DNA of 64,000 nt from Microbacterium aurugineum. GTDB taxonomy: Bacteria; Actinomycetota; Actinomycetes; Actinomycetales; Microbacteriaceae. The stretch covers positions 2,427,411 through 2,491,410 of the forward strand of contig NZ_CP078078.1 of the NCBI RefSeq assembly GCF_023101205.1, written 5' to 3'. The stretch's first letter is position 1; each line of letters opens with the position of its first letter. Made by a program: the position numbers and the translations under genes. Under the pieces are notes generated by a model. That model was not told the origin of the DNA, did not search any database, and worked only from the letters and a program-made list of their open reading frames with translations. Positions 49,370 to 58,720 of the stretch are shown here, piece by piece.

Positions 49370-50865
49370 CTGATTCGCGCATCCCCGCCGACCTTCCCGA
49401 CCACATCCAGCACTACATCGACGGCGCGTTCGTCGACTCCGTCGACGGCGACACGTTCGATGTCCTCGACCCGGTCACCAACCAGGCCTACACGACCGCC
49501 GCCGCCGGGAAGAAGGCCGACATCGACCTCGCGGTCGCCGCCGCGAGGCGTGCATTCGACGAGGGCCCCTGGCCGCGGATGCTCCCCCGCGAGCGGTCGC
49601 GCGTGCTGCACCGGATCGCGGACATCGTCGAGTCGCGCGACGCCCGCCTGGCCGAGCTCGAGTCCTACGACTCCGGCCTCCCGATCACTCAGGCTCTGGG
49701 TCAGGCCCGTCGCGCCGCCGAGAACTTCCGCTTCTTCGCAGACCTCATCGTGGCGCAGTCGGACGATGCGTTCAAGGTTCCCGGCCGCCAGATGAACTAC
49801 GTCAACCGCAAGCCGATCGGCGTCGCGGGCCTCATCACACCCTGGAACACGCCCTTCATGCTCGAGTCGTGGAAGCTCGGCCCCGCGCTCGCGACCGGCA
49901 ACACGGTCGTGCTCAAGCCCGCCGAGTTCACCCCGCTGTCCGCCTCGCTGTGGGCGGGCATCTTCGAGGAGGCCGGTCTTCCGCAGGGCGTCTTCAACCT
50001 CGTGAACGGCCTGGGCGAAGACGCGGGCGACGCGCTGGTCAAGCACCCCGACGTGCCTCTCATCTCCTTCACGGGCGAGAGCCGCACCGGACAGATCATC
50101 TTCGGCAACGCGGCCCCGTTCCTCAAGGGCCTGTCGATGGAGCTCGGTGGAAAGTCGCCGGCTGTGGTCTTCGCCGACGCCGACCTGGAAGCCGCCGTCG
50201 ACGCCACGATCTTCGGTGTGTTCTCCCTCAACGGCGAGCGCTGCACGGCAGGATCCCGCATCCTCGTCGAGCGCTCGATCTACGAGGAGTTCGTGGAGCG
50301 CTACGCGGCGCAGGCGAAGCGCGTGAAGGTCGGCTACCCCCACGATCCGGCCACCGAGGTCGGCGCGCTCGTCCACCCCGAGCACTACGACAAGGTGATG
50401 AGCTACGTCGAGATCGGCAAGACGGAGGGGCGCCTGGTCGCCGGTGGCGGTCGTCCGGAAGGCTTCGAGGAGGGCAACTTCGTCGCCCCCACCGTGTTCG
50501 CCGACGTGTCCCCCGACGCCCGCATCTTCCAGGAGGAGATCTTCGGGCCGGTCGTCGCGATCACGCCGTTCGACTCCGACGAGGAGGCACTGTCGCTCGC
50601 GAACAACACGAAGTACGGGCTCGCCGCCTACATCTGGACCAACGACCTCAAGCGCGCACACAACTTCGCGCAGTCCGTCGAGGCCGGCATGGTCTGGCTG
50701 AACAGCAACAACGTGCGCGACCTCCGCACCCCGTTCGGCGGTGTGAAGGCCTCGGGTCTCGGCCATGAGGGCGGCTACCGCTCGATCGACTTCTACACCG
50801 ACCAGCAGAGCGTGCACATCACGCTCGCGGCCCACTCGCACAACCCGACCTTCGGCAAGAACTGA
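49366..50865 (+). CDS. hpaE: 5-carboxymethyl-2-hydroxymuconate semialdehyde dehydrogenase
   Basis: The 499-residue NAD-dependent aldehyde dehydrogenase has ITPWNTPFMLESWKLGPAL, the Glu in MELGGKSPAVV (about residue 262), the catalytic Cys in NGERCTAGSRI (about 296) and EEIFGPVVAITPF. In this operon it oxidises the semialdehyde made by HpaD to 5-carboxymethyl-2-hydroxymuconate. CAGGAGA precedes the ATG at 49366, which overlaps the GntR stop. Sequence and length are typical for HpaE. Confidence 0.93.
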   Translation: MTDSRIPADLPDHIQHYIDGAFVDSVDGDTFDVLDPVTNQAYTTAAAGKKADIDLAVAAARRAFDEGPWPRMLPRERSRVLHRIADIVESRDARLAELESYDSGLPITQALGQARRAAENFRFFADLIVAQSDDAFKVPGRQMNYVNRKPIGVAGLITPWNTPFMLESWKLGPALATGNTVVLKPAEFTPLSASLWAGIFEEAGLPQGVFNLVNGLGEDAGDALVKHPDVPLISFTGESRTGQIIFGNAAPFLKGLSMELGGKSPAVVFADADLEAAVDATIFGVFSLNGERCTAGSRILVERSIYEEFVERYAAQAKRVKVGYPHDPATEVGALVHPEHYDKVMSYVEIGKTEGRLVAGGGRPEGFEEGNFVAPTVFADVSPDARIFQEEIFGPVVAITPFDSDEEALSLANNTKYGLAAYIWTNDLKRAHNFAQSVEAGMVWLNSNNVRDLRTPFGGVKASGLGHEGGYRSIDFYTDQQSVHITLAAHSHNPTFGKN

Positions 50866-50879
50866 CCCTCTCCCCGCGC

Positions 50880-50935
50880 TCCGGTCGCGATATGTCACCC
50901 TATTCGGCTCAGAACGCTGACATATCGCGACCGGA
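50880..50935. repeat. Perfect 18-bp inverted repeat between hpaE and hpaD
   Basis: TCCGGTCGCGATATGTCA (50880-50897) is exactly inverted at 50918-50935 with a 20-base loop. It fills most of the 93-base gap inside an otherwise tightly packed operon. There is no T-tract. A transcript-processing hairpin, a partial terminator or a protein-binding site are possible. Confidence 0.85.
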
Positions 50936-50958
50936 ACCCCCAAAGCAAGGACGCTGAC

Positions 50959-52125
50959 ATGACCGACAAGACCGCAAAGACCCTGACCTCCTCGGGCTAC
51001 TACGTGAGCCAGGAGGCACCGATCCAATCGGACAACCCCGTCACGACCCCGAAGAGCACGCCACCGGACATCCTGCGGTGCGCGTACATGGAGATCGTGG
51101 TCACCGACCTGGCCGCCTCGCGACAGTTCTACGTCGACATCCTCGGCCTGTACGTGACCGAGGAGGACGAGCAGGCGATCTACCTGCGCTCGACCGAGGA
51201 GTTCATCCACCACAACCTGATCCTGCGTCAGGGGCCGATCGCCGCCGTGGCCGCGTTCTCCTACCGGGTGCGCACGCCCGAAGACCTCGACCGCGCCGTC
51301 GAGTTCTACACCGAACTGGGCTGCGACGTCCGCCGCGACGAGAACGGCTTCGTCAAGGGCATCGGCGACTCCGTGCGTGTCGTCGACCCGCTCGGCTTCC
51401 CCTACGAGTTCTTCTACGCGACGGACCACGTCGAGCGTCTGTCGTGGCGCTACGACCTGCACACCCCCGGTGAGCTCGTGCGTCTGGATCACTTCAACCA
51501 GGTCACCCCTGATGTGCCGCGCGCGGTGCGCCACTACCAGGACCTGGGCTTCCGGGTCACCGAGGACATCCAGGACGACGAAGGCACCGTCTACGCCGCC
51601 TGGCTGCGCCGCAAGCCGACCGTCCACGACACCGCGACCACCGGAGGCGACGGTCCGCGCATGCACCATGTGGCCTTCGCCACGCACGAGAAGCACAACA
51701 TCCTCGCGATCTGCGACAAGCTCGGTGCTCTGCGCCGGTCGGACGCGATCGAGCGAGGCCCGGGTCGTCACGGCGTCTCGAACGCGTTCTACCTGTACCT
51801 GCGCGACCCCGACGGCCACCGCGTCGAGATCTACACGCAGGACTACTACACGGGCGACCCCGACAACCCGGTCGTGACGTGGGATGTGCACGACAACCAG
51901 CGCCGCGACTGGTGGGGCACCCCGGTCGTGCCCTCCTGGTACACCGACGCCTCGCTCGTGCTCGACCTCGACGGCAACCCGCAGCCCGTGACCGCGCGAA
52001 CCGACTCCAGCGAGATGGCCGTGACCATCGGCGCCGACGGCTTCTCGTACACGCGTGCCGACGAAGGCGAGAAGTCGATGCCCGAGTACAAGCAGGGCGA
52101 GTACAAGCTGGGCCACCAGCTCTAG
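50959..52125 (+). CDS. hpaD: Homoprotocatechuate (3,4-dihydroxyphenylacetate) 2,3-dioxygenase
   Basis: The 388-residue type I extradiol dioxygenase closely resembles Brevibacterium fuscum HPCD and Arthrobacter MndD. Metal ligands are His in RLDHFNQVTPDVP (about 178), His in MHHVAFATHEKHN (about 236) and Glu in GHRVEIYTQDYYTGDPDNP (about 291, quoted HRVEIYTQDYYTGD). It opens homoprotocatechuate next to its hydroxyls. Compared with HPCD it has about 20 extra N-terminal residues. AAGGA precedes the ATG. HPCD uses iron and MndD manganese, and the sequence does not tell which is used here. Confidence 0.95.
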   Translation: MTDKTAKTLTSSGYYVSQEAPIQSDNPVTTPKSTPPDILRCAYMEIVVTDLAASRQFYVDILGLYVTEEDEQAIYLRSTEEFIHHNLILRQGPIAAVAAFSYRVRTPEDLDRAVEFYTELGCDVRRDENGFVKGIGDSVRVVDPLGFPYEFFYATDHVERLSWRYDLHTPGELVRLDHFNQVTPDVPRAVRHYQDLGFRVTEDIQDDEGTVYAAWLRRKPTVHDTATTGGDGPRMHHVAFATHEKHNILAICDKLGALRRSDAIERGPGRHGVSNAFYLYLRDPDGHRVEIYTQDYYTGDPDNPVVTWDVHDNQRRDWWGTPVVPSWYTDASLVLDLDGNPQPVTARTDSSEMAVTIGADGFSYTRADEGEKSMPEYKQGEYKLGHQL

Positions 52126-52134
52126 GAGGCACGG

Positions 52135-52920
52135 ATGCTGTCAGAGGAGACGATCGCGCAGATCGCCGCAGAACTCGCGGAAGCCGATCGCACGCACGCG
52201 GTGATCCCCCGGATCACAGCGCGATACCCGGAGGCCACGGTCGAGGATTCGTACGCGATCCAGGGCGTCTGGCGCGACACCCAGATCGCCGCGGGTCGCC
52301 GCCTCGTCGGGCGCAAGATCGGTCTGACGTCGAAGGCGATGCAGCAGGCGACGGGTATCACCGAGCCGGACTACGGGGTGATGTTCGACGACACCGTCCA
52401 CGAGTCGGGCGCAGAGATCCCGGTCGACCATTTCTCGAACGTGCGCATCGAGGTCGAGCTGGCGTTCGTGCTGAAGAAACCGCTCGAGGGGCCGGACTGC
52501 ACCCTCGAGGATGCCCTGGAGGCGATCGACTACGCCGTCCCAGCACTCGAGGTGCTGAACTCCCACATCGAGCTCGAGGGGCGCACGATCGTCGACACGA
52601 TCAGCGACAACGCCGCCTACGGCGCGATGGTTCTCGGAACGGTCCACCGTCGTCCGGACGAGATCGATCTGCGATGGGTGCCGGGGGTCCTCTCCCGCAA
52701 CGGCGAGATCGAGGAGACGGGGGTCGCCGCCGGAGTGCTCGGCCACCCGGCCACCGGAGTGGCGTGGCTCGCCAACAAGTTCCATCAGCACGGCGCGCGT
52801 CTCGAGGCGGGCGAGATCATCCTGGCAGGATCGTTCACGCGCCCGATGTGGGTGTCGCGCGGCGATGACGTGCTGTGCGACTACGGACCGATGGGAACTG
52901 TCGCATGTCGCTTCGTCTAG
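52135..52920 (+). CDS. hpaH: 2-oxohept-3-ene-1,7-dioate hydratase
   Basis: The 261-residue hydratase belongs to the HpaH/MhpD FAH-superfamily branch: [19 protein letters not shown], the metal-binding E-x-E in [12 protein letters not shown] (about 105), and [17 protein letters not shown] near the C-terminus. It adds water to the linear product of the decarboxylation step, giving 4-hydroxy-2-oxoheptanedioate for HpaI. TAGGAGG precedes the ATG at 52135. Confidence 0.95.
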   Translation: MLSEETIAQIAAELAEADRTHAVIPRITARYPEATVEDSYAIQGVWRDTQIAAGRRLVGRKIGLTSKAMQQATGITEPDYGVMFDDTVHESGAEIPVDHFSNVRIEVELAFVLKKPLEGPDCTLEDALEAIDYAVPALEVLNSHIELEGRTIVDTISDNAAYGAMVLGTVHRRPDEIDLRWVPGVLSRNGEIEETGVAAGVLGHPATGVAWLANKFHQHGARLEAGEIILAGSFTRPMWVSRGDDVLCDYGPMGTVACRFV

Positions 52921-53705
52921 ATCCGTCGTTCCGAGAGCAGCTCGCCGCCACCGATCGTCCGTCCGTGGGGATGTGGGTCTGCTCGGGCAGCCCGCTCCTC
53001 GCCGAGGTCGCCGCAGGCTCAGGACTCGACTGGCTGCTGATTGACATGGAGCACTCGGCGAACACCCTCGACACGGTGCTCCTGCAGCTCCAGGCGGTCG
53101 CCACGTACCCGATCACCCCGGTCGTGCGCGTCCCCTCCAACGACACCGTCGCGATCAAACAGGTCCTCGATCTCGGGGCGCAGAACCTGATCGTCCCGAT
53201 GGTGTCATCCGCCCCGGAGGCACGCGCCGCGGTCGCCGCCACCCGCTATCCCCCGGCCGGCGTCCGCGGGGTGGGCAGTGCGCTCGCACGCAGTGCCCGG
53301 TGGAACCGCGTCGACGACTACCTTCAGGAGTCCGCGCAGCACACTTCCCTCACGGTCCAGATCGAGACGACCGCCGGGGTCGAAGCCGCTGCCGAGATCG
53401 CCGCGGTCGACGGTGTCGATGCGGTGTTCGTCGGTCCGTCCGATCTCTCGGCCTCGATGGGCCTGCTCGGCCAGCAGACCCATCCCGACGTCACGGCCGC
53501 GGTCAAGACCGTGTTCGATGCCGTCACGGCCGCCGGGAAACCGGTGGGTGTCAACGCCTTCGACCCCGCCACGGCAGACGCCTACCTCGCCGCCGGTGCC
53601 GACTTCGTGGCGGTCGGCGCGGACGTCGCACTGCTCGCCCGTGCCTCCGAGGCCCTCGCCGCACGCTTCATCCGCGCGGACGGGAGCGCACGCGCCAGCT
53701 ACTGA
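52905..53705 (+). CDS. hpaI: 4-hydroxy-2-oxoheptanedioate aldolase
   Basis: The 266-residue class II aldolase of the HpcH/HpaI family has GSPLLAEVAAGSGLDWLLIDMEHS, the arginine and metal residues in VQIETTAGVEAAAEIAAV (Glu) and VFVGPSDLSASMGL. It cleaves 4-hydroxy-2-oxoheptanedioate to pyruvate and succinate semialdehyde, ending the pathway. The ATG at 52905 overlaps hpaH by 16 bases with GGGAAC as its site; the longer frame from 52875 is less likely. Confidence 0.94.
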   Translation: MSLRLDPSFREQLAATDRPSVGMWVCSGSPLLAEVAAGSGLDWLLIDMEHSANTLDTVLLQLQAVATYPITPVVRVPSNDTVAIKQVLDLGAQNLIVPMVSSAPEARAAVAATRYPPAGVRGVGSALARSARWNRVDDYLQESAQHTSLTVQIETTAGVEAAAEIAAVDGVDAVFVGPSDLSASMGLLGQQTHPDVTAAVKTVFDAVTAAGKPVGVNAFDPATADAYLAAGADFVAVGADVALLARASEALAARFIRADGSARASY

Positions 53706-53709
53706 CCCC

Positions 53710-53766
53710 TCGAATCGCGCAACCGGCTGCCTCGGTGGCCTGGAGGGGAGCATGTGCGCGATTCGA
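53710..53766. repeat. Perfect 12-bp inverted repeat after hpaI
   Basis: TCGAATCGCGCA (53710-53721) is exactly inverted at 53755-53766 with a 33-base loop. It begins six bases after hpaI and could end the operon transcript. No T-tract follows. Confidence 0.7.
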
Positions 53767-53816
53767 AGGTGCCCGCCGTGGCAAGATGATCGGATGCGCA
53801 CGAGCGAGTCCAGGAG

Positions 53817-55064
53817 ATGATCCGCGGCCTCGCCGCGATGCAGGACCGGAACTTCCGCTGGTTCTTCCTGGCACGCGCGATCACCATGATCACCGGCTCG
53901 ATGTCGTCGATCGCACTCGCGTTCGCCGTGCTGGAGATCGACAACGACGCGCGTTCGCTGTCCTTCGTCCTCACCGCGTTCACCGTCAGCAACATCGTGT
54001 TCGTGCTGTTCGGCGGCGTCATCGCCGACCGTCTGCCGCGCGCTCTGATCATCCAGGCCTGCTACGTGGTGGACATCCTGTCCATCGGCGCGATCGCGGC
54101 CCTCCTGTTCACCGGCAATGCGACGATTCCGCTGCTCGTGCTGCTCTCGATCGTCAACGGTGCTTCGACCGCCTTCGTGCTCCCCGCGATGCAGGGCATC
54201 ATCCCGCAGCTCACGACCCCCGAGCATCTGCAACAGGCCAACGCGATGCTGTCGTTCGTCCGTTCCGCCGTCACGATCGGCGGTCCGGTCCTGGCCGGGA
54301 TCCTCGTGGCCACGGCCGGCCCCGCGTGGGCGATGGTGGTCCAGGCCGCGGGCTGGGCGGTCGCGATCCCGGTGCTCGCGCTCGTGAAGCTGCCGCCGCC
54401 CTCGCATGCCGGCGGCACCACGATGTTCCATGACCTGCGGATCGGGTGGCGGGAGTTCTGGAGCCGCTCCTGGTTGTGGACGGTCGTGCTGGCCTTCATG
54501 GTCATGAACGCGATCCACATCGGTGCCTGGGGCGTGGTCGGCCCCTACATCGCGAAGAACAACGACCTCCTCGGGATCACGGGGTGGGGATGGGTGCTCA
54601 GCGCCGAGGGTGCCGGCGTGCTGCTGATGACACTGCTGCTGATGTGGTTCCCGCTGCGGAGGCCGCTGCGCTACGGCATGATCGGCATCGCCGCGTTCGC
54701 GATCCCGGTGACGATACTGGGCGTCCATCCCGCCGTGGTCCTCCTCGCGATGGCCGCCTTCATCGCGGGTGCCGGCGCCGAGGTCTTCAGCACCGGATGG
54801 AACCTCGCGATGATGGAGAACATCCCCGGCGAGAAACTCTCCCGGGTCGCGAGCTACGACATGCTCGGCAGCTTCGTCGTGATGCCGATCGGCACGCTGA
54901 TCTACGGCTGGCTGATCACGCACGCGGATCCTGCGACCGTGCTCGTGACCTCGGGCGTCGTCTACGCGTCGATCGCGCTGGTCACCCTGATGGTGCCGAG
55001 TGTCTGGCGGATGGGTCGACCGGAAGCGATCACGAAGACCCCGGCCGAACTAGCGGATTCATAG
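53817..55064 (+). CDS. MFS transporter, drug-efflux-like
   Basis: The 415-residue protein has 12 predicted helices with opening RNFRWFFLARAITMITGS and the MFS A-loop GGVIADRLPRALI, plus an acidic pair in LQQANAMLSFVRSAVTIGGPV. It resembles macrolide-efflux-type (EntS/MefA-like) exporters. AGGAG lies directly before the ATG at 53817, tighter than usual; the ATG at 53838 is an alternative. No regulator or pathway gene directly adjoins it, so substrate is unknown. Confidence 0.85.
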   Translation: MIRGLAAMQDRNFRWFFLARAITMITGSMSSIALAFAVLEIDNDARSLSFVLTAFTVSNIVFVLFGGVIADRLPRALIIQACYVVDILSIGAIAALLFTGNATIPLLVLLSIVNGASTAFVLPAMQGIIPQLTTPEHLQQANAMLSFVRSAVTIGGPVLAGILVATAGPAWAMVVQAAGWAVAIPVLALVKLPPPSHAGGTTMFHDLRIGWREFWSRSWLWTVVLAFMVMNAIHIGAWGVVGPYIAKNNDLLGITGWGWVLSAEGAGVLLMTLLLMWFPLRRPLRYGMIGIAAFAIPVTILGVHPAVVLLAMAAFIAGAGAEVFSTGWNLAMMENIPGEKLSRVASYDMLGSFVVMPIGTLIYGWLITHADPATVLVTSGVVYASIALVTLMVPSVWRMGRPEAITKTPAELADS

Positions 55065-55086
55065 CATCTCCGGGGAGACTGTCGGC

Positions 55087-55806
55087 ATGACCTACGCCGC
55101 GCTCCAGCCCCTCGCCGACCGTGCCGCTCTGTTCGTCGCGCTCCGCCAGGACGCCCTCTCCGCCGCCGCCGATGCCCTCGGCGAGCACCGCTGGGACGCG
55201 GACATGGCGCAGGGAACGCTCACCTTCACCGCGAACGACGACCCGTCGCGCCAGCTCGTCACACGCGCGCACCTGATCGCCACGATCGCACCCGGGCCGC
55301 CCTCGCTGCTCTGGGCCTGGGCTCATCCCAGTGGAGACCCGCAGGGCATCGCGACGCAGCTGCACACCTACGGCACCGCGCACGGCATCACCGAACTGAC
55401 CACGCCGGAGGTGCCGTTCCCCGCCGAAGCCTCGGGTGACGAGTGGATCGCGCAGGCCGCGCACACGGTCGGCGGCGCCGCGGTCGAGCTCACCGGACGC
55501 TCGCCGTACTACTCGGCCCCCGTCGGCAACGGCACCCGGGCGGTGTTCCTGCTCGACGCTCCGCTCGCGCCGCTCACCGTCGCGGTGGCCGTCGTCGCGC
55601 TGCCCCGCGTGCTCTCGGGAATGGATCTCTCCGACGCCCGCACGGCGGTGTGGGACCTCGCGCGGCTCGCAGGCTGGACCCTCACCTGGACCGACGAGTC
55701 CTTCTCGGGCGCGATCGTCACGGATGCCTCCGGGACGGCGACGTTCCGCTTCGACGAGCAGGCCCGCATCAGCGGCATCGAGAGCACGCTCACCGCACAG
55801 GGGTGA
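55087..55806 (+). CDS. Uncharacterised protein, DUF6882-like
   Basis: The 239-residue protein has clear coding character and an internal resemblance to the DUF6882 type of actinobacterial proteins: TLTFTANDDPSRQLVTRAHLI and SLLWAWAHPSGDP. No signal, membrane or catalytic motif is visible. It follows the MFS gene by 22 bases and may be cotranscribed. The family name is from memory and function is unknown. Confidence 0.7.
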   Translation: MTYAALQPLADRAALFVALRQDALSAAADALGEHRWDADMAQGTLTFTANDDPSRQLVTRAHLIATIAPGPPSLLWAWAHPSGDPQGIATQLHTYGTAHGITELTTPEVPFPAEASGDEWIAQAAHTVGGAAVELTGRSPYYSAPVGNGTRAVFLLDAPLAPLTVAVAVVALPRVLSGMDLSDARTAVWDLARLAGWTLTWTDESFSGAIVTDASGTATFRFDEQARISGIESTLTAQG

Positions 55807-55838
55807 GTCCGCGAAGGCGGATGTGGGATTCTGGTCGC

Positions 55839-56402
55839 ATGAAGAACGGAATCGTGCGATTCGTCGCGCTCGCGGTGTTCAACGTCGCCGTTCTGCTGCT
55901 GATCGGCGTGCTGCTGCCCGGTGTCTCAGTGGGCCTGAACGCCCTGTGGGCGTCGGTCGTCCTGACCCTCGCCGCTCTCTTCGTGAAACCTCTGCTGGCA
56001 GGTGCGTTCCGCAAGTCGGCGGCGAAGTCCGCCGCCGAGCGCACGAAGGCCGGCGAGAAGGTCGTGCAGTACGTGCTCGTGTACGTCGTCGAGCTCATCA
56101 TCTGGGTGCTCACGGTGTGGCTGAGCGGCGTCCGCGCCTCGGGGTTCTGGGGCTTCGTGCTCCCGCCGGTCGCTCTGCTCCTCGGCTGGGTGATCTACGA
56201 CCGGATCGATGACAGGATGCGGGCCAAGACCGCGGAGATCTACGACTCCGTGCAGGCGAAGGTGAGGGGCGGCAGCCGGTCGAAGCCTGCGCCCGCCACG
56301 AACACCGCGGCGTCGGAGTCGCCGGAGATGGCGGCTGCACGCGAAGAGCTCCGCGACGGCCTGACCCCCGAACAGCGTCGAATGTTCGACGAACTCGGCT
56401 GA
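55839..56402 (+). CDS. Four-helix membrane protein of unknown function
   Basis: The 187-residue protein has four hydrophobic helices (VALAVFNVAVLLLIGVLL, ALWASVVLTLAALF, VLVYVVELIIWVLTVW, FVLPPVALLLGWVIYD), a basic loop KSAAERTKAGEK after the second, and a cytosolic-like C-terminal third rich in Ala, Glu and Arg ending LTPEQRRMFDELG. The start is the ATG at 55839; the frame extending left overlaps the previous gene. It resembles phage-holin-like or small integral membrane proteins only in topology. I do not recognise its family. Confidence 0.75.
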   Translation: MKNGIVRFVALAVFNVAVLLLIGVLLPGVSVGLNALWASVVLTLAALFVKPLLAGAFRKSAAKSAAERTKAGEKVVQYVLVYVVELIIWVLTVWLSGVRASGFWGFVLPPVALLLGWVIYDRIDDRMRAKTAEIYDSVQAKVRGGSRSKPAPATNTAASESPEMAAAREELRDGLTPEQRRMFDELG

Positions 56403-56408
56403 CCGTCG

Positions 56409-56443
56409 TCCGGAGGGGTGCCCCACGCGGGCACCCCTCCGGA
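56409..56443. terminator. Perfect 15-bp bidirectional terminator hairpin
   Basis: TCCGGAGGGGTGCCC (56409-56423) and its exact inverse (56429-56443) flank a 5-base loop between the convergent membrane-protein gene and folD. It is the most terminator-like stem in the window by stem strength, despite lacking a T-tract. Confidence 0.85.
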
Positions 56444-56448
56444 AGCGA

Positions 56449-57327
56449 TCAGGCGAGCCGCTCTGCGGCCTCCACGACGTTCGTCATGAGCAGGGCGACG
56501 GTCATCGGGCCGACGCCACCCGGGTTCGGCGAAAGGTACCCGGCGACGTCCGCGACGCCGGGCGCCACGTCGCCGAACACCAGGTTCTTCCCGGTCTCCG
56601 GGTCGGTCTCCCGGGTCACGCCGACGTCGAGCACTGCTGCCCCCGGCTTGACGTCTTCGGGACGGATGAGGTGCTTGACGCCCGCGGCCGCGACGATGAC
56701 GTCGGCCTCCCGCAGGTAGCGAGGCATGTCGACCGTGCCCGTGTGGGTCAGCGTGACCGTGGCGTTCAGGTCGCGACGGGTGAGCAGGAGCCCGATCGAA
56801 CGGCCGATCGTGACCCCGCGGCCGACCACGACCACGTGCTTGCCCCTGAGGTCGTAGTCGTTGCGCAGCAGCAGCTCGATCACGCCGCGCGGTGTGCAGG
56901 GCAACGGCGTGTGGATCGGACCGTTGACGTTGAGCACCAGGCGGCCGAGGTTGGTCGGGTGCAGACCGTCGGCGTCCTTCGCCGGGTCGATCCGCTCGAG
57001 GATGGCGTCCGTGTCGAGGTGCTTCGGAAGAGGCAGCTGCACGATGTACCCGTGGCACGCGGGATCGGCGTTGAGCTCGTCGATCAGCGCCTCGACCTCG
57101 GCCTGCGTGGCGTCCGCCGGGAGCTCGCGCTGGATCGAGTTCATCCCGATGCTCTCGGACTGCCGGTGCTTCATGCCCACGTAGAGCTGCGAGGCCGGGT
57201 CGGCCCCCACGAGCACCGTCGCGATGCCCGGGGTGATCCCCTTCGCCGTCAGCGCGGCCACCCGCTCGGTGAGCTCCGCACGGATCGCGGCCGATGCGGC
57301 CTTCCCGTCCAGGATCTTCGCGGTCAC
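56449..57327 (-). CDS. folD: Methylenetetrahydrofolate dehydrogenase/cyclohydrolase
   Basis: The 292-residue bifunctional enzyme has the catalytic Lys in [13 protein letters not shown] (about 55), the family signatures [13 protein letters not shown] and [17 protein letters not shown], and the C-terminal [13 protein letters not shown]. It interconverts methylene-, methenyl- and formyl-tetrahydrofolate. It starts at a GTG that overlaps the glyA stop (GTGA), so the two are cotranscribed and share the ZTP riboswitch upstream of glyA. Confidence 0.96.
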   Translation of the reverse strand: MTAKILDGKAASAAIRAELTERVAALTAKGITPGIATVLVGADPASQLYVGMKHRQSESIGMNSIQRELPADATQAEVEALIDELNADPACHGYIVQLPLPKHLDTDAILERIDPAKDADGLHPTNLGRLVLNVNGPIHTPLPCTPRGVIELLLRNDYDLRGKHVVVVGRGVTIGRSIGLLLTRRDLNATVTLTHTGTVDMPRYLREADVIVAAAGVKHLIRPEDVKPGAAVLDVGVTRETDPETGKNLVFGDVAPGVADVAGYLSPNPGGVGPMTVALLMTNVVEAAERLA

Positions 57328-58598
57328 TGCTGCAGGTCCGGGTAGAGCGGGAACGCGGCGGCCAGGGCGTCGACGCGGGCACGCAGCGACTCCACGTCCG
57401 CACCGGGGAGCAGTGCGAGCGCGATGATGTCGGCGACCTCGGTGAACTCGGCGTCCCCGAAACCGCGGGTCGCGAGTGCGGGCGTGCCGATGCGCAGACC
57501 CGAGGTGACCATCGGCGGGCGCGGGTCGTTCGGGACCGCGTTGCGGTTCACGGTGATGTGGATGTCGTGCAGGAGGTCTTCTGCCTGCTTGCCGTCGATC
57601 TCGGCATCACGCAGGTCGACCAGCACCAGGTGCACATCGGTGCCGCCCGAGCGCACGGCGATGCCGGCATCCTTCAGGTCCTGCTTCGACAGACGCTCGG
57701 CGATGAGTGCGGCACCGCGCAGCACGCGCTCCTGGCGCTCCTTGAACTCGGGCGTGCCAGCGAGCTTGAACGCGGTCGCCTTGGCGGCGATCACGTGCAT
57801 GAGCGGCCCGCCCTGCTGGCCCGGGAACACGGCGGAGTTGATCTTCTTGGCGATGTCGGCGTCGTTGGTGAGGATGAAGCCCGAGCGCGGCCCGCCGATC
57901 GTCTTGTGCACGGTCGACGAGACGACGTGGGCGTGGGGCACCGGGTTCGGGTGCAGGCCCGCGGCCACCAGACCCGCGAAGTGCGCCATGTCGACCCAGA
58001 GCAGAGCCCCGACCTCGTCGGCGATCTCGCGGAACGCCGCGAAGTCCATCGTGCGCGGGTAGGCCGACCAGCCGGCGATGATGACCTTGGGTCGGTGCTC
58101 GATCGCGAGACGGCGCACCTCCGCCATGTCGATCGTCGAGGTCTCGGGGTCGACACCGTACGCGACGATGTCGTACAGGCGACCCGAGAAGTTGATCTTC
58201 ATGCCGTGCGTCAGGTGACCACCCTGGTCGAGGGAGAGGCCGAGCAGGGTGTCGCCGGGGCGGGCGATGGCATGGAGGACCGCGGCGTTGGCGGAGGCGC
58301 CGGAGTGCGGCTGCACGTTCGCGAACTCGGCACCGAACAGGCTCTTCGCCCGCTCGATCGCGAGGGACTCGGCGACGTCGACCTCTTCACAGCCGCCGTA
58401 GTACCGACGCCCGGGGTAGCCCTCGGCGTACTTGTTCGTGAGCACCGAGCCCTGCGACTGCAGCACCGAGACGGGAACGAAGTTCTCGGAGGCGATCATC
58501 TCGAGGAAGGTCTGCTGACGCTTCAGCTCACGGTCGAGGACCTGAGCGATCTCCGGATCGACTTCGGCGAGCGGGGCGTTGAAGTAACGGTCGGTCAT
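57324..58598 (-). CDS. glyA: Serine hydroxymethyltransferase
   Basis: The 424-residue PLP enzyme has the Schiff-base lysine in [19 protein letters not shown] (about 230), [15 protein letters not shown] and [14 protein letters not shown]. It interconverts serine and glycine while loading methylene-tetrahydrofolate for FolD. AAAGGAG precedes the ATG at 58598; an upstream TTG at 58619 falls within that region and is rejected. Confidence 0.97.
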   Translation of the reverse strand: MTDRYFNAPLAEVDPEIAQVLDRELKRQQTFLEMIASENFVPVSVLQSQGSVLTNKYAEGYPGRRYYGGCEEVDVAESLAIERAKSLFGAEFANVQPHSGASANAAVLHAIARPGDTLLGLSLDQGGHLTHGMKINFSGRLYDIVAYGVDPETSTIDMAEVRRLAIEHRPKVIIAGWSAYPRTMDFAAFREIADEVGALLWVDMAHFAGLVAAGLHPNPVPHAHVVSSTVHKTIGGPRSGFILTNDADIAKKINSAVFPGQQGGPLMHVIAAKATAFKLAGTPEFKERQERVLRGAALIAERLSKQDLKDAGIAVRSGGTDVHLVLVDLRDAEIDGKQAEDLLHDIHITVNRNAVPNDPRPPMVTSGLRIGTPALATRGFGDAEFTEVADIIALALLPGADVESLRARVDALAAAFPLYPDLQQ

Positions 58599-58644
58599 GA
58601 TGACGTGCTCCTTTGACAACGGATTCGAAAGGGGTGTTCCTATC

Positions 58645-58720
58645 GGCCCAGGCGCGCGGTCGAATTCCGTGGTCAGTCGCTCCCCGGTGGTAGTCCACCC
58701 AGACGCCAGTCGCGACGGTT
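58645..58720 (-). ncRNA. ZTP (pfl) riboswitch before glyA-folD
   Basis: On the minus strand the leader contains GUCGCGACUGGCG (58704-58716), then a GGUGG/CCACC hairpin followed by GGGGAGC, and finally GCGCCUGGGC (about 58646-58655). These are the conserved blocks of the pfl motif, which senses ZTP/ZMP, a sign of 10-formyl-tetrahydrofolate shortage, and typically switches on glyA, folD and purine genes. A TATGCT -10 lies just upstream (58724-58729). The start codon is about 50 bases downstream, and translational or transcriptional control cannot be distinguished here. Confidence 0.85.
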
